Below are positions 24,592-33,384 of a stretch of DNA of 64,000 bases, piece after piece. The notes under the pieces were generated by a model. It did no database searches, had not been told where the DNA came from, and saw only the letters and a list, made by a program, of their open reading frames with translations. Every line of letters begins with the position of its first letter. The first letter of the stretch is position 1. Both the position numbers and the translations under genes were made by a program. Source of the stretch: JBDTSW01 sp963782605 (lineage in GTDB: Bacteria > Actinomycetota > Thermoleophilia > Solirubrobacterales > 70-9). The DNA is taken from contig CAWAKK010000010.1 in assembly GCA_963782605.1 (NCBI GenBank), positions 211,299 through 275,298 of the forward strand, given 5' to 3'.

Positions 24592-25529
24592 TGGGCGAAC
24601 TCCTTCGCGAAGTAGCTGATGATCACGTCGGCGCCCGCGCGGCGGATTGACAGAAGGGACTCGGTCACCGCGGCCTGCTCGTCGATCCAACCCTGCTGCG
24701 CGGCAGCCTTCAGCATCGAGTACTCGCCCGAGACCTGGTAGGCGGCGATCGGAAGGTCGAAGCGCTCGCGCACCTTCGCGATCAGGTCGAGATAGGGGCC
24801 GGCGGGTTTCACCATCACCATGTCGGCGCCCTCCTCGACGTCGAGGGCGATCTCGCGCAGCGCCTCGCGAGCGTTGGCGGGGTTCATCTGGTACCCGCGG
24901 CGATCGCCCTCCTGCGGAGTCGATTCCGCGGCCTCACGGAAGGGCCCGTAGAAGGCCGAGGCGAACTTGGCCGAGTAGGCGATGATCGGGACGTTGGGGT
25001 GGCCCTCCTCGTCGAGCTGGTGGCGGATGGCCATCACGCGGCCGTCCATCATGTCGCTGGGCGCGACGGCGTCGGCGCCCGCGTCGGCGTGTGAGATTGC
25101 GGTGCGTGCGAGCAACTCGAGGGTGACGTCGTTGTCGACCTCGCCGTCACGCAGGAAGCCGCAATGCCCATGCGATGTGTACTCGCAGAGGCAGACATCG
25201 GTCATCACCACGAGCTCGGGGTGGGCCTCCTTGAGCGCCCGCACCGCCATCTGGACGACGCCCTCGTCGTCGTAGGCGCCGGAGCCGGCGTCGTCTTTGT
25301 CGGAGGGGATGCCGAAGAGAATCACCGCTCCGACGCCGGCAGCTTGAAGCTCGGTTGCCTCAGCGACGAGCTCGCCGATCGAGAACCGCTCGATGCCCGG
25401 CATCGATTCCACGTCCTCGCGTACGTCCTCGCCGGTGACGACGAAAAGCGGCTGCACAAGGTGCCGCGGGGAGAGCTCCGTCTCCTCAACGAGGTCGCGG
25501 AGCGCCTTCGTCCGCCGCAGGCGCCGCAT
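24579..25529 (-). CDS. hemB: Delta-aminolevulinic acid dehydratase (porphobilinogen synthase)
   Basis: The 316-residue protein condenses two 5-aminolevulinate molecules to porphobilinogen. Motifs: LVQPLFVVTGED, metal site DVCLCEYTSHGHCG (three Cys, zinc type), APSDMMDGRV, active-site Lys in IIAYSAKFASAFYGPFR and second Lys in MVMVKPAGPYLD. ATG 25529 marks the start of homology; the open frame continues far upstream through the antisense of the acidic gene and was rejected. First gene of the hemB-decarboxylase-hemL operon. Confidence 0.95.
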   Translation of the reverse strand: MRRLRRTKALRDLVEETELSPRHLVQPLFVVTGEDVREDVESMPGIERFSIGELVAEATELQAAGVGAVILFGIPSDKDDAGSGAYDDEGVVQMAVRALKEAHPELVVMTDVCLCEYTSHGHCGFLRDGEVDNDVTLELLARTAISHADAGADAVAPSDMMDGRVMAIRHQLDEEGHPNVPIIAYSAKFASAFYGPFREAAESTPQEGDRRGYQMNPANAREALREIALDVEEGADMVMVKPAGPYLDLIAKVRERFDLPIAAYQVSGEYSMLKAAAQQGWIDEQAAVTESLLSIRRAGADVIISYFAKEFAQWQA

Positions 25530-25671
25530 GCGCGTAGCGGGAAAGCTCACGGCCGGAAGTCTAGGGCGCTCCGTCCAGCGGCCCAGCGCCGGTTGGGCAG
25601 GACGTCGAGCGCGGTTGATTTTCGCGCCGAGCGGGAACGTTGCGTCCTGAAACCGTGCGAGAGGAGAGCTG

Positions 25672-26139
25672 ATGCAGGACGACAACGGCACCGAGGACGA
25701 GGGCGCAGACGACCAGGAGGAGAAGGACGAGGACTCCGGGTCGAACGGGGGCGACAGCGACGAGGAGAGCACTGAGGACGGTGCCGAGGAGGGCTCGGAC
25801 GGTGGGGACGAGGACGACGGGGATGAGGGCTCCGGCGACGACGATGCGGCAGAGGACTCCGATGACGAGGATGGGGCCTCCGGCGACGAGGACGGCGGCG
25901 GCGAAGACTCCGATGACGGTGAGTCAGACGATGAGGCCGAGACCGGCGCGGTCGCCGATGCCGGTGGCACCGAGACGCCCGTCCCGGCCACGCTCCCCAG
26001 TGACGAGGAGCGGGAGAGCGGGGACGACGAGGATGAGGACGAGGACTCTGGCGGGGACGAAGAGAGCTCTGACGGGGAGGATGGTGAGGACTCCGACGGG
26101 GACGAGGACTCGGACTCCGACCCAGGACGAGCAGAGTGA
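25672..26139 (+). CDS. Extremely acidic low-complexity protein
   Basis: The 155-residue protein is almost entirely Asp, Glu, Gly and Ser, with one short neutral island (GAVADAGGTETPVPATLP). GAGAGGAGAG before the ATG is a good ribosome site, which supports translation. After the stop the acidic run continues in another frame (QDEQSDDDSNEDGD, to 26167); removing one C from 26121-26123 joins them, so the real product is probably about ten residues longer. No signal peptide. Divalent-cation binding is a guess. The opposite-strand frame is Arg/Pro-rich and looks like a shadow. Confidence 0.55.
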   Translation: MQDDNGTEDEGADDQEEKDEDSGSNGGDSDEESTEDGAEEGSDGGDEDDGDEGSGDDDAAEDSDDEDGASGDEDGGGEDSDDGESDDEAETGAVADAGGTETPVPATLPSDEERESGDDEDEDEDSGGDEESSDGEDGEDSDGDEDSDSDPGRAE

Positions 26140-26204
26140 TGACGACTCGAACGAGGACGGCGACTGAGGCGTAGAGGTCGCGAACCGGTCGGGAGCGGCT
26201 GAGC

Positions 26205-27188
26205 TCAGTCCCCCTGCTCGAGCGCCGCGTCGGCCGGCATTGTTGCGCTGAGGAGCGGGGAGGCCTCATCGGCGTCCTGGTCGCAGACGAAGACCAGGTC
26301 GATGACGCCGGTGTCGATCGCGGCGTGCACGCCCTCGACCTTCCACTTGCGGTCGATGGTGCGCAGGCGGTGGACGTCGCCGTCCATGGCGATCGTGCCG
26401 ACCACCGAGCCGCGGATCTCGCCGTCGGCTGCGGAGTCGTCGTCGACCTCGGCTGAGGCCGTGAACACGATCAACTCGTCGGAGAGCGGGGTGGCGTCCG
26501 AGAAGCACAGGCGGGTGCCGTTGAGCTCGCCGAGGTCGTACTCGCGCACGCCCTTAAGCTCCTCCACGTCGAGCTTGCCGTCGTCGAGCATCGAGTTCAT
26601 GACCTCCTCGAGCGATAGCTCGATCACAGCGTTTTGGCTGCCCTCGTCGTTACCTCGGTGAAAGAGCCAGAGAGCGTCGCCGAGGACGGCGGCGCCCTCC
26701 ACGTTTAGCTCCTCGATCTCAGCTCGCAGCGTCTCGTAGAGCGGCGCGAGGTCGATCTCGCGCGGGTCGCCGTCGAGGGAGCCATCGGCGGCGAGCTTCC
26801 ACCAGAAGCCGCGGTCTCGGCTTCGTTTGGAGCCCGACCCCAGCCCGAGCAGGCCGCCGTAGGGCGCGCAGTCGAACGGGGGAAGCACGCCCAACGCCTC
26901 GAGGTCGGCCTTGTCCCGCTTGCGCTCGTCTGGGTCCGACGGCGTCTCGCCCTCGAGGGCGCGCCGCATGTCGCCGGGCTCGGACGAGGAGACGGTGAAG
27001 ACACCGAGGTCGAGCTCGTCGTCGCCGACGACGTAGATGAAGTCCCCGCGGCGCACCACCGCGGAAGCTGCGCTGATGTATGACGCACGATCCTCGCCGG
27101 AAGCGCGGGCGACGTCCAGCTCGCGCAGCTGGCGAAGCTCGAGCGGGGGCAGGTCCTCCGGCGTTGCGGAATGCTCGTCCACGTCCAC
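26205..27188 (-). CDS. Unknown protein, probable beta-propeller-like
   Basis: The 327-residue cytoplasmic protein starts around ASGEDRASYISAASAVVRRG and has repeated strand-rich blocks with GDFIYVVGDDELDLGVF, YGGLLGLGSGSKRSRDRGFW, GAAVLGDALWLFHRGND and LSDELIVFTASAEVDDD. The spacing of about 50 residues between such blocks, and the DAL-x-LFHRGN type turns, suggest a propeller. I recognise the pattern from actinobacterial hypothetical proteins but no function. It stands between the acidic protein and a stress-protein-like gene. Confidence 0.6.
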   Translation of the reverse strand: MDVDEHSATPEDLPPLELRQLRELDVARASGEDRASYISAASAVVRRGDFIYVVGDDELDLGVFTVSSSEPGDMRRALEGETPSDPDERKRDKADLEALGVLPPFDCAPYGGLLGLGSGSKRSRDRGFWWKLAADGSLDGDPREIDLAPLYETLRAEIEELNVEGAAVLGDALWLFHRGNDEGSQNAVIELSLEEVMNSMLDDGKLDVEELKGVREYDLGELNGTRLCFSDATPLSDELIVFTASAEVDDDSAADGEIRGSVVGTIAMDGDVHRLRTIDRKWKVEGVHAAIDTGVIDLVFVCDQDADEASPLLSATMPADAALEQGD

Positions 27189-27244
27189 GCGTTACCCGCC
27201 CCGCGCACGCCTGATGCCAAGTATGTGTGCTTCGCCCGGCTGGG

Positions 27245-27718
27245 TTAGGTGGTCATGCCGCGCAGGAGCTCCGAGGCTCGATCGGCCTCGGTCTGCTCGA
27301 CCTGAATCTCGTACTGCTCCGCCTGCATGCTCCGCACGGAGGCGAAGTCGCGACGCCCGCCCTGGGCGGCCTGCCCCAGGGCGCCGAAGATCGAGCCGAA
27401 GACCGTTCCCACGATCAGGCCATAGGCCACCACTCCGAGGAAGTCGACGCCGTCGAAGATGATGCCGAAGAAGAGCCCGAAGAGCACGCCGATCATCGCT
27501 CCCTGCATCGCTCCCATGAGCGCCGCGCGCCCCGTCGTGACCCGGCCGGCGACCTGTTCGACCGTCTTTAAGCCCGTGCCGATGATGGCCACCTTCTCGA
27601 CCGGGAACTCGTTGTCGGAGAGGTAGTCCACCGCGCGCTCGGCTTCCTCGTAGTTGTCGTAGGAGGCGACGACCTGGCGGGAGCGCGATCTGTCGTCGGT
27701 TGCGGGCGTCTCGGTCAT
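27245..27718 (-). CDS. General-stress-protein-17M-like membrane protein
   Basis: The 157-residue protein begins with a stress-protein-17M-type domain (VVASYDNYEEAERAVDYLSD, then FPVEKVAIIGTGLKTVEQV) followed by two Gly-rich membrane helices (GAMQGAMIGVLFGLFFGIIF and VAYGLIVGTVFGSIFGALGQ) and a polar tail. Such proteins occur in stress regulons of actinobacteria and bacilli; the mechanism is unknown. ATG 27718 matches the start of the domain. Confidence 0.75.
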   Translation of the reverse strand: MTETPATDDRSRSRQVVASYDNYEEAERAVDYLSDNEFPVEKVAIIGTGLKTVEQVAGRVTTGRAALMGAMQGAMIGVLFGLFFGIIFDGVDFLGVVAYGLIVGTVFGSIFGALGQAAQGGRRDFASVRSMQAEQYEIQVEQTEADRASELLRGMTT

Positions 27719-27746
27719 GGACCGCGAGCCTATCCCCTTCGGCGAC

Positions 27747-29108
27747 CTAGGCGAAGCGCCGCAAGGCCAGCCTGGCAAGAACGCCGTAGGCGAGCGCGAT
27801 GGCGGCCAGATGCGCGAGCGCCACGCCGATCGAGGGGCCGGCCTCGTCGAGCGCTCCCGACATCGCATCGAGAGCCGGGTCGAACGGAAACAGCGCGCGA
27901 ACGAACTGGATCACGTCGAACAGCCCTGCGCCAACGGTGCCCGACGGGACCAGCGAGAGGAACGCGATCGGCAGCGAGATCATGAACGCGAGTAGCGACG
28001 ACGCCCGGACCTCGCGTGCCGCGGCGCCGATGGCTGCTCCGAAGGCGGCAAAGGCCGCGCCGCCGGCCAGGATCGCAGCCCCGATCAGCAGCACTCTGCT
28101 CCAGTCGACGTTCACGAAGATCGACAGGCCGGCCAGCATCAGCAGCGTCACCACCACGGAGACGACGATCCCGAGAGTCACCTTCTCGGCCAGGAGCTCG
28201 CCGGGCCCCACGAGGCCGCGCGTCAGGCGGGGATAGGCGTTCTCCTCGCGCTCGAGCGCCAGCGACCCGGCGACGAGCAGGACGGTCACGAACATCAGGG
28301 TGACGGTGGCCGCGACCGAGATCGCGAACGCGTCCAGCGACGCGGCGTCGCCCGCAACGACCTCCTTCTCCACCTCGATCGGCGATGCGACAGCCCCGAG
28401 CAACGGCAGCGCGAAGTCGAGGTTCTCCTCCGCGAGGCTGGCGAACTCGATCACCGAGCTCACCTGCTTGGCGGCCGCAGAATCCGGGGGAAGCTCCTGC
28501 GAGACCGACGTGAGAATCTCCGCCGCCCGCGACAGACCGAGGATGTTGAAGGTTTCTCCGAGCAGCGGCACCTCGAAGGTCCCTCCCTCGATCAGGATGT
28601 CGAGATACGCCTTCGCCGACTCGGAGATCCGCTGTGAGAGGAGCAGGTTGGCCTCGGTGACGAGCGCCTGAATCCGATCGTCCACGAGCTGGGCCTTGAC
28701 GGGATCGTCCTCGTTGACCAGCACCTCGACGGTCGGCTGTTCGGGGTCGAGCGACGTGAGCGAGCTGAGCTTCTCGAGGATGTCGGGCGGGACGATCAGG
28801 GCACCGAGGACGTCGCCGTCGGCGACCTTCTCCTCCGCCTCCTCTCGTGTCTCCACGTCAACGCACTCGACGCGCTTGCAGAGCTCCTCCCGCGCGAGCC
28901 CACGATCGAGGGTCTCATCGCCGCCGTCGATCGCGAACTGCTCCTCGGGGTCCACGAGGTTGAGGAAAGCGACGCGCGGCTTGCCGCTGTCGTCGGAGAG
29001 CGCGAACCCGATCAGGATCGCGATCACGACCGGATAGAGCACGAGCAGCGTGCTCACCAGCGGCGAGCGTCGCAAGATCTGCAGGTCCTTCAGGAGGAGC
29101 CAGCGCAT
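27747..29108 (-). CDS. ABC-2 type export permease
   Basis: The 453-residue permease starts MRWLLLKDLQILRRSPLVST and has a first membrane helix, a 200-residue extracytoplasmic loop (residues about 45-240, with DVLGALIVPPDILEKL typical of YhgE/Pip-like ABC-2 permeases) and five to six C-terminal helices. It pairs with the ATPase encoded one base upstream. Substrate unknown; antibiotic or lipid export is usual for the family. Confidence 0.85.
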   Translation of the reverse strand: MRWLLLKDLQILRRSPLVSTLLVLYPVVIAILIGFALSDDSGKPRVAFLNLVDPEEQFAIDGGDETLDRGLAREELCKRVECVDVETREEAEEKVADGDVLGALIVPPDILEKLSSLTSLDPEQPTVEVLVNEDDPVKAQLVDDRIQALVTEANLLLSQRISESAKAYLDILIEGGTFEVPLLGETFNILGLSRAAEILTSVSQELPPDSAAAKQVSSVIEFASLAEENLDFALPLLGAVASPIEVEKEVVAGDAASLDAFAISVAATVTLMFVTVLLVAGSLALEREENAYPRLTRGLVGPGELLAEKVTLGIVVSVVVTLLMLAGLSIFVNVDWSRVLLIGAAILAGGAAFAAFGAAIGAAAREVRASSLLAFMISLPIAFLSLVPSGTVGAGLFDVIQFVRALFPFDPALDAMSGALDEAGPSIGVALAHLAAIALAYGVLARLALRRFA

Positions 29109-29109
29109 C

Positions 29110-29826
29110 TCAGTGCCCGCGCTTGCGGAGGTAGTGGACGAAGGCCTCCTCGAAGTCGCGGGCGCCCTCCTCGCCGACGTCGTCGTGCAGTTCCTGCTGA
29201 GTGCCATCGAAGACCCGCTCGCCATCGGCGAGGACCAGCAGCCGATCCCCATAGCGCTCGGCCTCCTGGATGTAATGCGTCGAGAAGATGACAGTGGTTC
29301 CTGCGCCCGCAAGGCCGTTGACGAACTCCCAGAGGCGCTCGCGCTGCCGCGGGTCGAGCCCGGATGAGGGCTCGTCGAGCAGGAGCACCCCAGGCCGATC
29401 CAGAAGGCCGATCGCGATGTTCACCCGCTGCTGATTCCCGCCGGACAGAGTCCCGACCTGATCGTCGCGGCGGTCCGCGAGGCCAGTCTGCTCCAGCATT
29501 CGCTCGAGCACGCGCTCGGGCTCGGCGACGCCCTCGAGCCTGATGAACAGCTTGAGGTTCTCGGCCACCGTGAGCCGGCGATAGAGCGCCGCCTGCTGCG
29601 GGACCCAGCCGATCTCGCCCGGAGTCCGGCTCACCTCGCCCGAGTCCGCCCTTCGGATCCCCGCGAGGATCGAGAGCAGCGTTGTCTTGCCCGCCCCGTT
29701 CGGCCCGATCACGGCCAGGAGTTCGCCCCGATGGGCCTCGAACGAGACGCTTCGGAGGGCCTCGTGCTCACCGAAGCGCTTGGAGAGCGCCCGCGCCTCG
29801 ATCACCACCTGTCGTTCGCCGGCCAT
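29110..29826 (-). CDS. ABC transporter ATP-binding protein
   Basis: The 238-residue ATPase has Walker A GPNGAGKTT, Q-loop VPQQAALYRRLT, signature LSGGNQQRV, Walker B VLLLDEPSSGLD and the switch His in FSTHYIQEAERY. It powers the adjacent ABC-2 permease. The subfamily is that of drug/Na+ exporters (CcmA-like). Confidence 0.93.
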   Translation of the reverse strand: MAGERQVVIEARALSKRFGEHEALRSVSFEAHRGELLAVIGPNGAGKTTLLSILAGIRRADSGEVSRTPGEIGWVPQQAALYRRLTVAENLKLFIRLEGVAEPERVLERMLEQTGLADRRDDQVGTLSGGNQQRVNIAIGLLDRPGVLLLDEPSSGLDPRQRERLWEFVNGLAGAGTTVIFSTHYIQEAERYGDRLLVLADGERVFDGTQQELHDDVGEEGARDFEEAFVHYLRKRGH

Positions 29827-29886
29827 GCCGGCGAACGCTAGACGGTCGCGTGAGCGGTACGCCCCGGCACGGCGGCGGGCGGCCGT

Positions 29887-30150
29887 TCACCGGGAGTTGA
29901 AGAACTGGATGCGGCCGCTCTCGGCGTCGACCGCGGCGAACGGGCGGCTGCGTTCGCGGCACGAGAGGCTTGCCGAGCCGTCGTCGTGGGCGCGGATCTC
30001 GACCACGCAGCTGCGATTCCAGGGCGGGCGCGTCGGCGAGCCCTTGGACTCGTCGCCGGCAGCGGCGGTGGCCCCGACGGCGGTGAGGCCGCCGGTGGCG
30101 AGCGCGGCAACGGCGATGCGGGCGCTGGTGCGGGGACTGGGACGCTTCAA
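29887..30150 (-). CDS. Small secreted protein (TTG start)
   Basis: The 87-residue protein is read from TTG 30150, which has a strong AGAAGGAG site 7 bases upstream. It has a signal peptide (RIAVAALATGGLTAVGATAA) and a mature part with two Cys (NRSCVVEIRAHDDGSASLSC), probably a disulfide. The C-terminus is Arg/Phe/Asn. No family is recognised. It is divergent from the YmdB-like gene. Confidence 0.6.
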   Translation of the reverse strand: MKRPSPRTSARIAVAALATGGLTAVGATAAAGDESKGSPTRPPWNRSCVVEIRAHDDGSASLSCRERSRPFAAVDAESGRIQFFNSR

Positions 30151-30260
30151 GATCTGTCTCCTTCTCGGGTGCACCCACCTAAAGCCCGGCGCTCCGGCTC
30201 GCGCCCCAGGGATGCGCAGATGCGGTGGCACCTCGAATCCCCGTCTATGCTGCCGCGGGC

Positions 30261-31040
30261 GTGCGGGTCCTCTTCATCGGCGACATCGTCGGCAAGCCCG
30301 GGCGGGCCGGCCTCGAGCGCGCCATGCCCGTCCTGCGGGAGCACCATGCCCCCGATCTCGTCGTCGCCAATGGCGAGAACGCCGCGGGCGGGCTCGGTAT
30401 CACCGAGAAGACGGCGAGGGAGATCTACGCCGTCGGCGTCGACGCGATCACGCTCGGCAACCACACCTATCGCCACCGCGACGCCTACGACTACCTCGAC
30501 CGGGAGGAGCGCATCGTGCGCCCCGCCAACTACATGAGGGGAAATCCGGGACGGGGATCGATCGTCATCGAGGCCGCCGGCAAGCGGGTCGGGATCATCA
30601 ACCTCTCCGGCACCGTCGAGATGCGCGCCGCCCGCTCGCCCTTTCCCGAGGCCGACGCCCTCGTCGACCGCCTTGAAGACGAGACCGACCTGATCCTCGT
30701 CGATTTCCACGCCGAGACCACCTCGGAGAAGATCGCGATGGGGTGGCATCTCGACGGCCGGGTCGCAGCCGTACTGGGCACACACACGCACGTTCCGACC
30801 GCCGACGCCCGGGTGCTGCCGATGGGGACGGCGTTCATCTGCGACGTCGGGATGACCGGCTCGCGCGCGGGCGTGCTCGGCGTCCGCCGCGAGCAGGCGG
30901 TCGAGTCGTTTCGAACGCAGCTGCCGATCCGCTTTACGACCGCGGACGAGGACGTCTGGATCAACGCGGTCGTCGTCGACGTGGGCGACGACGGGCTCGC
31001 GCAGTCGATCGAGCAGGTGCTGCTGCCGGCCCCGGACTAG
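30261..31040 (+). CDS. YmdB/TIGR00282-family metallophosphoesterase
   Basis: The 259-residue protein begins RVLFIGDIVGKPGRAGLE and holds the metal ligands in GDIVG, NGENAAGGLG, ITLGNHTYRHRD, VDFHAETTSEK and GTHTHVPTAD. The family hydrolyses 2',3'-cyclic nucleotides and affects biofilm and sporulation decisions in Bacillus (YmdB). GTG 30261 is used because the conserved N-terminus starts there. The length is normal for the family. Confidence 0.9.
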   Translation: MRVLFIGDIVGKPGRAGLERAMPVLREHHAPDLVVANGENAAGGLGITEKTAREIYAVGVDAITLGNHTYRHRDAYDYLDREERIVRPANYMRGNPGRGSIVIEAAGKRVGIINLSGTVEMRAARSPFPEADALVDRLEDETDLILVDFHAETTSEKIAMGWHLDGRVAAVLGTHTHVPTADARVLPMGTAFICDVGMTGSRAGVLGVRREQAVESFRTQLPIRFTTADEDVWINAVVVDVGDDGLAQSIEQVLLPAPD

Positions 31041-31058
31041 CTCGACGGGGGCGGGCGG

Positions 31059-31487
31059 TTACTCGGTGGCCAGCGCCCGGCGCAGGATGTCGCGCAGGGC
31101 GCGCTGGTCGGCGACCGAGAGCGCGGTGATCTCCCGCGGGGGTTCCGCCAGCCGGGCATCGATCTCGTCGCGTACGCGCCTGCCCTCGTCGGTCAGCGCC
31201 AAGAGCTTTACCCGGCGATCCCCCGGATCGGCCTGTCGCTCGACCAAGCCGCGCTCCTCGAGGCGGTCGGTGATCCATGTGACCGCCGAGTTGTCGCAGT
31301 GCAGGACCTTGGCGATCTTGCCCATCGGCTGCGGCGAGTCGAGCTCCTTGAGCGCGAAGACCATCGGCGGTTTTAGCCCGTACTCGGCCTGCATCGCGAG
31401 CATCACCGGCCGGTAGCGGCTGAAGAGCTCATACACAGCGCCCCATGCCTCGTGAGCGGCTGCAGGCCTTGGAGCGGTTGTCGCCAT
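31059..31487 (-). CDS. MarR-family transcriptional regulator
   Basis: The 142-residue regulator has the MarR winged helix: PPMVFALKELDSPQPMGKIA, DNSAVTWITDRLEERGLVER and the wing QADPGDRRVKLLALTDEGRR. It is divergent from a three-gene ABC exporter and probably represses it. ATG 31487 is preferred to ATG 31499, because the upstream ATG overlaps a perfect TATAAT -10 box and transcription would start just before 31487. Confidence 0.9.
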   Translation of the reverse strand: MATTAPRPAAAHEAWGAVYELFSRYRPVMLAMQAEYGLKPPMVFALKELDSPQPMGKIAKVLHCDNSAVTWITDRLEERGLVERQADPGDRRVKLLALTDEGRRVRDEIDARLAEPPREITALSVADQRALRDILRRALATE

Positions 31488-31497
31488 TTCAGAATCC

Positions 31498-31564
31498 ATT
31501 ATACACTTCAACGTTAGATGTATTCAATACTTCGAATCTTCAACTACTCTGCTACGGTGAGGCC
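31498..31564. promoter_or_regulatory. AT-rich divergent promoter and operator for marR and the ABC exporter
   Basis: On the minus strand TTGAAT (31527-31522), an 18-base spacer and TATAAT (31503-31498) make a near-consensus promoter for the MarR gene. The imperfect 23-base palindrome at 31501-31523, with arms ATACA/TGTAT around AACGTT, overlaps it and is a good operator candidate. On the plus strand TACTCT (31545-31550) may be the -10 for the ABC genes. The stretch is clearly more AT-rich than its surroundings. Confidence 0.6.
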
Positions 31565-32581
31565 ATGAACGAATCCGACAACTCGATCGAGGTAAACGAC
31601 CTCGTTCGCGTCTTCAAGAAGGGGCCTCGGGCCGTCGACGGCATCTCTCTGCGCGTCGAGCCCGGCGAGATCTACGGCTTTTTGGGCCCCAACGGCGCCG
31701 GCAAGTCCACGACCGTCCACATCCTGACCACGCTCCTGCCCCCGACCGAGGGCTCGGCCCGGGTGGCGGGCTTCGACGTGGTCGAGGATGGGCGCCGCGT
31801 GCGCGACGCCATCGGTGTGGCCCTGCAGGAGGCCGCGCTCGACCCGTTCCTCACCGGCCGCGAGCACATGAAGCTCCAGGGGGGCCTGCACGGTCTCGAG
31901 AAGCCCGAGATCGAGCGCCGGGGCGAGGCGCTCCTGGCGCGGGTGGGGCTCGACGGCGAGGCCGCCGACCGCCGCGTTGGCGGCTACTCGGGCGGCATGA
32001 AGCGCCGGCTCGACCTGGCCCTCGCTCTGATCCACGAGCCCTCGATCCTCTTCCTCGACGAGCCCACGACCGGCCTCGACATCCAGAGCCGCCAGGCGCT
32101 CTGGGATGAGGTGGCGCGGCTCGCCCGCCAGGAGGGGGTGACTGTCTTTTTGACCACGCAGTACCTGGAGGAGGCCGACGAGCTCGCCGACCGCGTGGGA
32201 ATCATCGAGCAGGGAAAGCTCGTGGCGGAGGGGACCCCAGCGGCGCTCAAGGCGGAGATCGGCCGGCCCACGGTCGAGGCGAGCCCCGTCGACGCGGACC
32301 AGCTCGACGCGGTTGCCGCTGTCCTCGCTCGCTTCGGCGAGTCGCTGCCCGCGTCTCACGGGTTCGCCGCCGCGCGACTTCAGGACGGCACCGAGGACCT
32401 CGCCGCGGTCGTCCGCGAGCTCGACTCCGAGGGAATCCGGGTCGCCGACCTGCAGCTCCACGCCCCGTCGCTCGACGACGTCTTCCTGGCCAAGACAGGC
32501 CGCTCCCTCGAGGGTGCTCAGGAGGAAGCGGCGGAGGAGGCCGACACCGGCGAGCAGCAGCGCGAGCCGGTGACCGCCTGA
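31565..32581 (+). CDS. ABC transporter ATP-binding protein, DrrA-like
   Basis: The 338-residue ATPase has Walker A GPNGAGKST, signature YSGGMKRRL, Walker B ILFLDEPTTGLD and switch His replaced by Gln in FLTTQYLEEAD, which is usual in DrrA-type exporters. A C-terminal domain of about 100 residues follows, also as in DrrA. ATG 31565 follows GTGAGG. It forms an exporter with the two permeases downstream; drug resistance is the usual role. Likely MarR-controlled. Confidence 0.92.
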   Translation: MNESDNSIEVNDLVRVFKKGPRAVDGISLRVEPGEIYGFLGPNGAGKSTTVHILTTLLPPTEGSARVAGFDVVEDGRRVRDAIGVALQEAALDPFLTGREHMKLQGGLHGLEKPEIERRGEALLARVGLDGEAADRRVGGYSGGMKRRLDLALALIHEPSILFLDEPTTGLDIQSRQALWDEVARLARQEGVTVFLTTQYLEEADELADRVGIIEQGKLVAEGTPAALKAEIGRPTVEASPVDADQLDAVAAVLARFGESLPASHGFAAARLQDGTEDLAAVVRELDSEGIRVADLQLHAPSLDDVFLAKTGRSLEGAQEEAAEEADTGEQQREPVTA

Positions 32582-32589
32582 GGTCTCCG

Positions 32590-33384
32590 ATGAGCGCCAT
32601 CGCCGCCCAAAGCCCGTTGCGCAGGCAGGCCCGCTACCTCGCCTGGCGGTCGGTCATCCGCACCGCGAGGCAGCCGATCATGATCGTGCCGACCCTCGTC
32701 TTCCCGCTGTTCCTGCTGGCCGTGAACGCGAGCGGGCTCGATGCGGCGACGCAGATCCCCGGCTTCCCCGACGTCACCTACCTCACGTTCGCGCTCGCGT
32801 TTCCGTTCATGCAGGGCGCGATCTTCGCCACGAACACCGCCGGCACAAACCTGGCCGACGACATCGGCTCGGGGTTCTTCAACCGCCTCTCGCTCACCCC
32901 GATGCGAGGCTCGGCATTGCTGGCCGGGCAGCTCGCCGGGGTGATGCTGGTCTCCGGGATCCAGATGGTCGCCTACCTGGCGGTGGGGCTCGCCGCGGGC
33001 GCCGAGCTCAAGGCCGGGCTCCTGGGCGTGCCGGTTCTCTTCGCCCTCTGCTTCGTCATCGCCGCCGCCTTCGGCGCGATTGGCCTCTTCGTCGGGCTGC
33101 GCTCGGGTTCCGGGGAAGCCGTGCAGGGCCTCTTCCCCCTCATGTTCGTGTTGCTCTTCCTGAGCTCCGCCTCGCTGCCGCGCGACCTGATCCAGGAGGA
33201 CTGGTTTCAGACCGTGGCGTCCCTCAACCCCGTCAGCTACCTGATCGAGGGCATCCGCTCGCTCTTCATCACCGGGTGGGACGCAGAGGCGCTCGCGCTT
33301 GGCTTCGGCATCGCGATCGCGATCTTCGTCGTCTTCCTGGCGGCGGCTGTGACGTCGATGCGCGAGCGGATGGTGCGGACATGA
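32590..33384 (+). CDS. ABC-2 permease, DrrB-like (first)
   Basis: The 264-residue permease has six membrane helices and the ABC-2 pattern: IMIVPTLVFPLFLLAVNASG, FFNRLSLTPMRGSALLAGQL, and the late FLSSASLPRDLIQEDWFQTV. It overlaps the second permease as ATGA. The pair makes the membrane part of the exporter powered by the upstream ATPase. Confidence 0.9.
   Translation: MSAIAAQSPLRRQARYLAWRSVIRTARQPIMIVPTLVFPLFLLAVNASGLDAATQIPGFPDVTYLTFALAFPFMQGAIFATNTAGTNLADDIGSGFFNRLSLTPMRGSALLAGQLAGVMLVSGIQMVAYLAVGLAAGAELKAGLLGVPVLFALCFVIAAAFGAIGLFVGLRSGSGEAVQGLFPLMFVLLFLSSASLPRDLIQEDWFQTVASLNPVSYLIEGIRSLFITGWDAEALALGFGIAIAIFVVFLAAAVTSMRERMVRT

Noticed and set aside
25547..26269. Minus-strand Arg/Pro/Ser/His-rich frame opposite the acidic gene, and the HemB frame extended through it
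   Set aside because: It has no ribosome site and mirrors the GAC/GAG repeats; HemB homology starts only at 25529.
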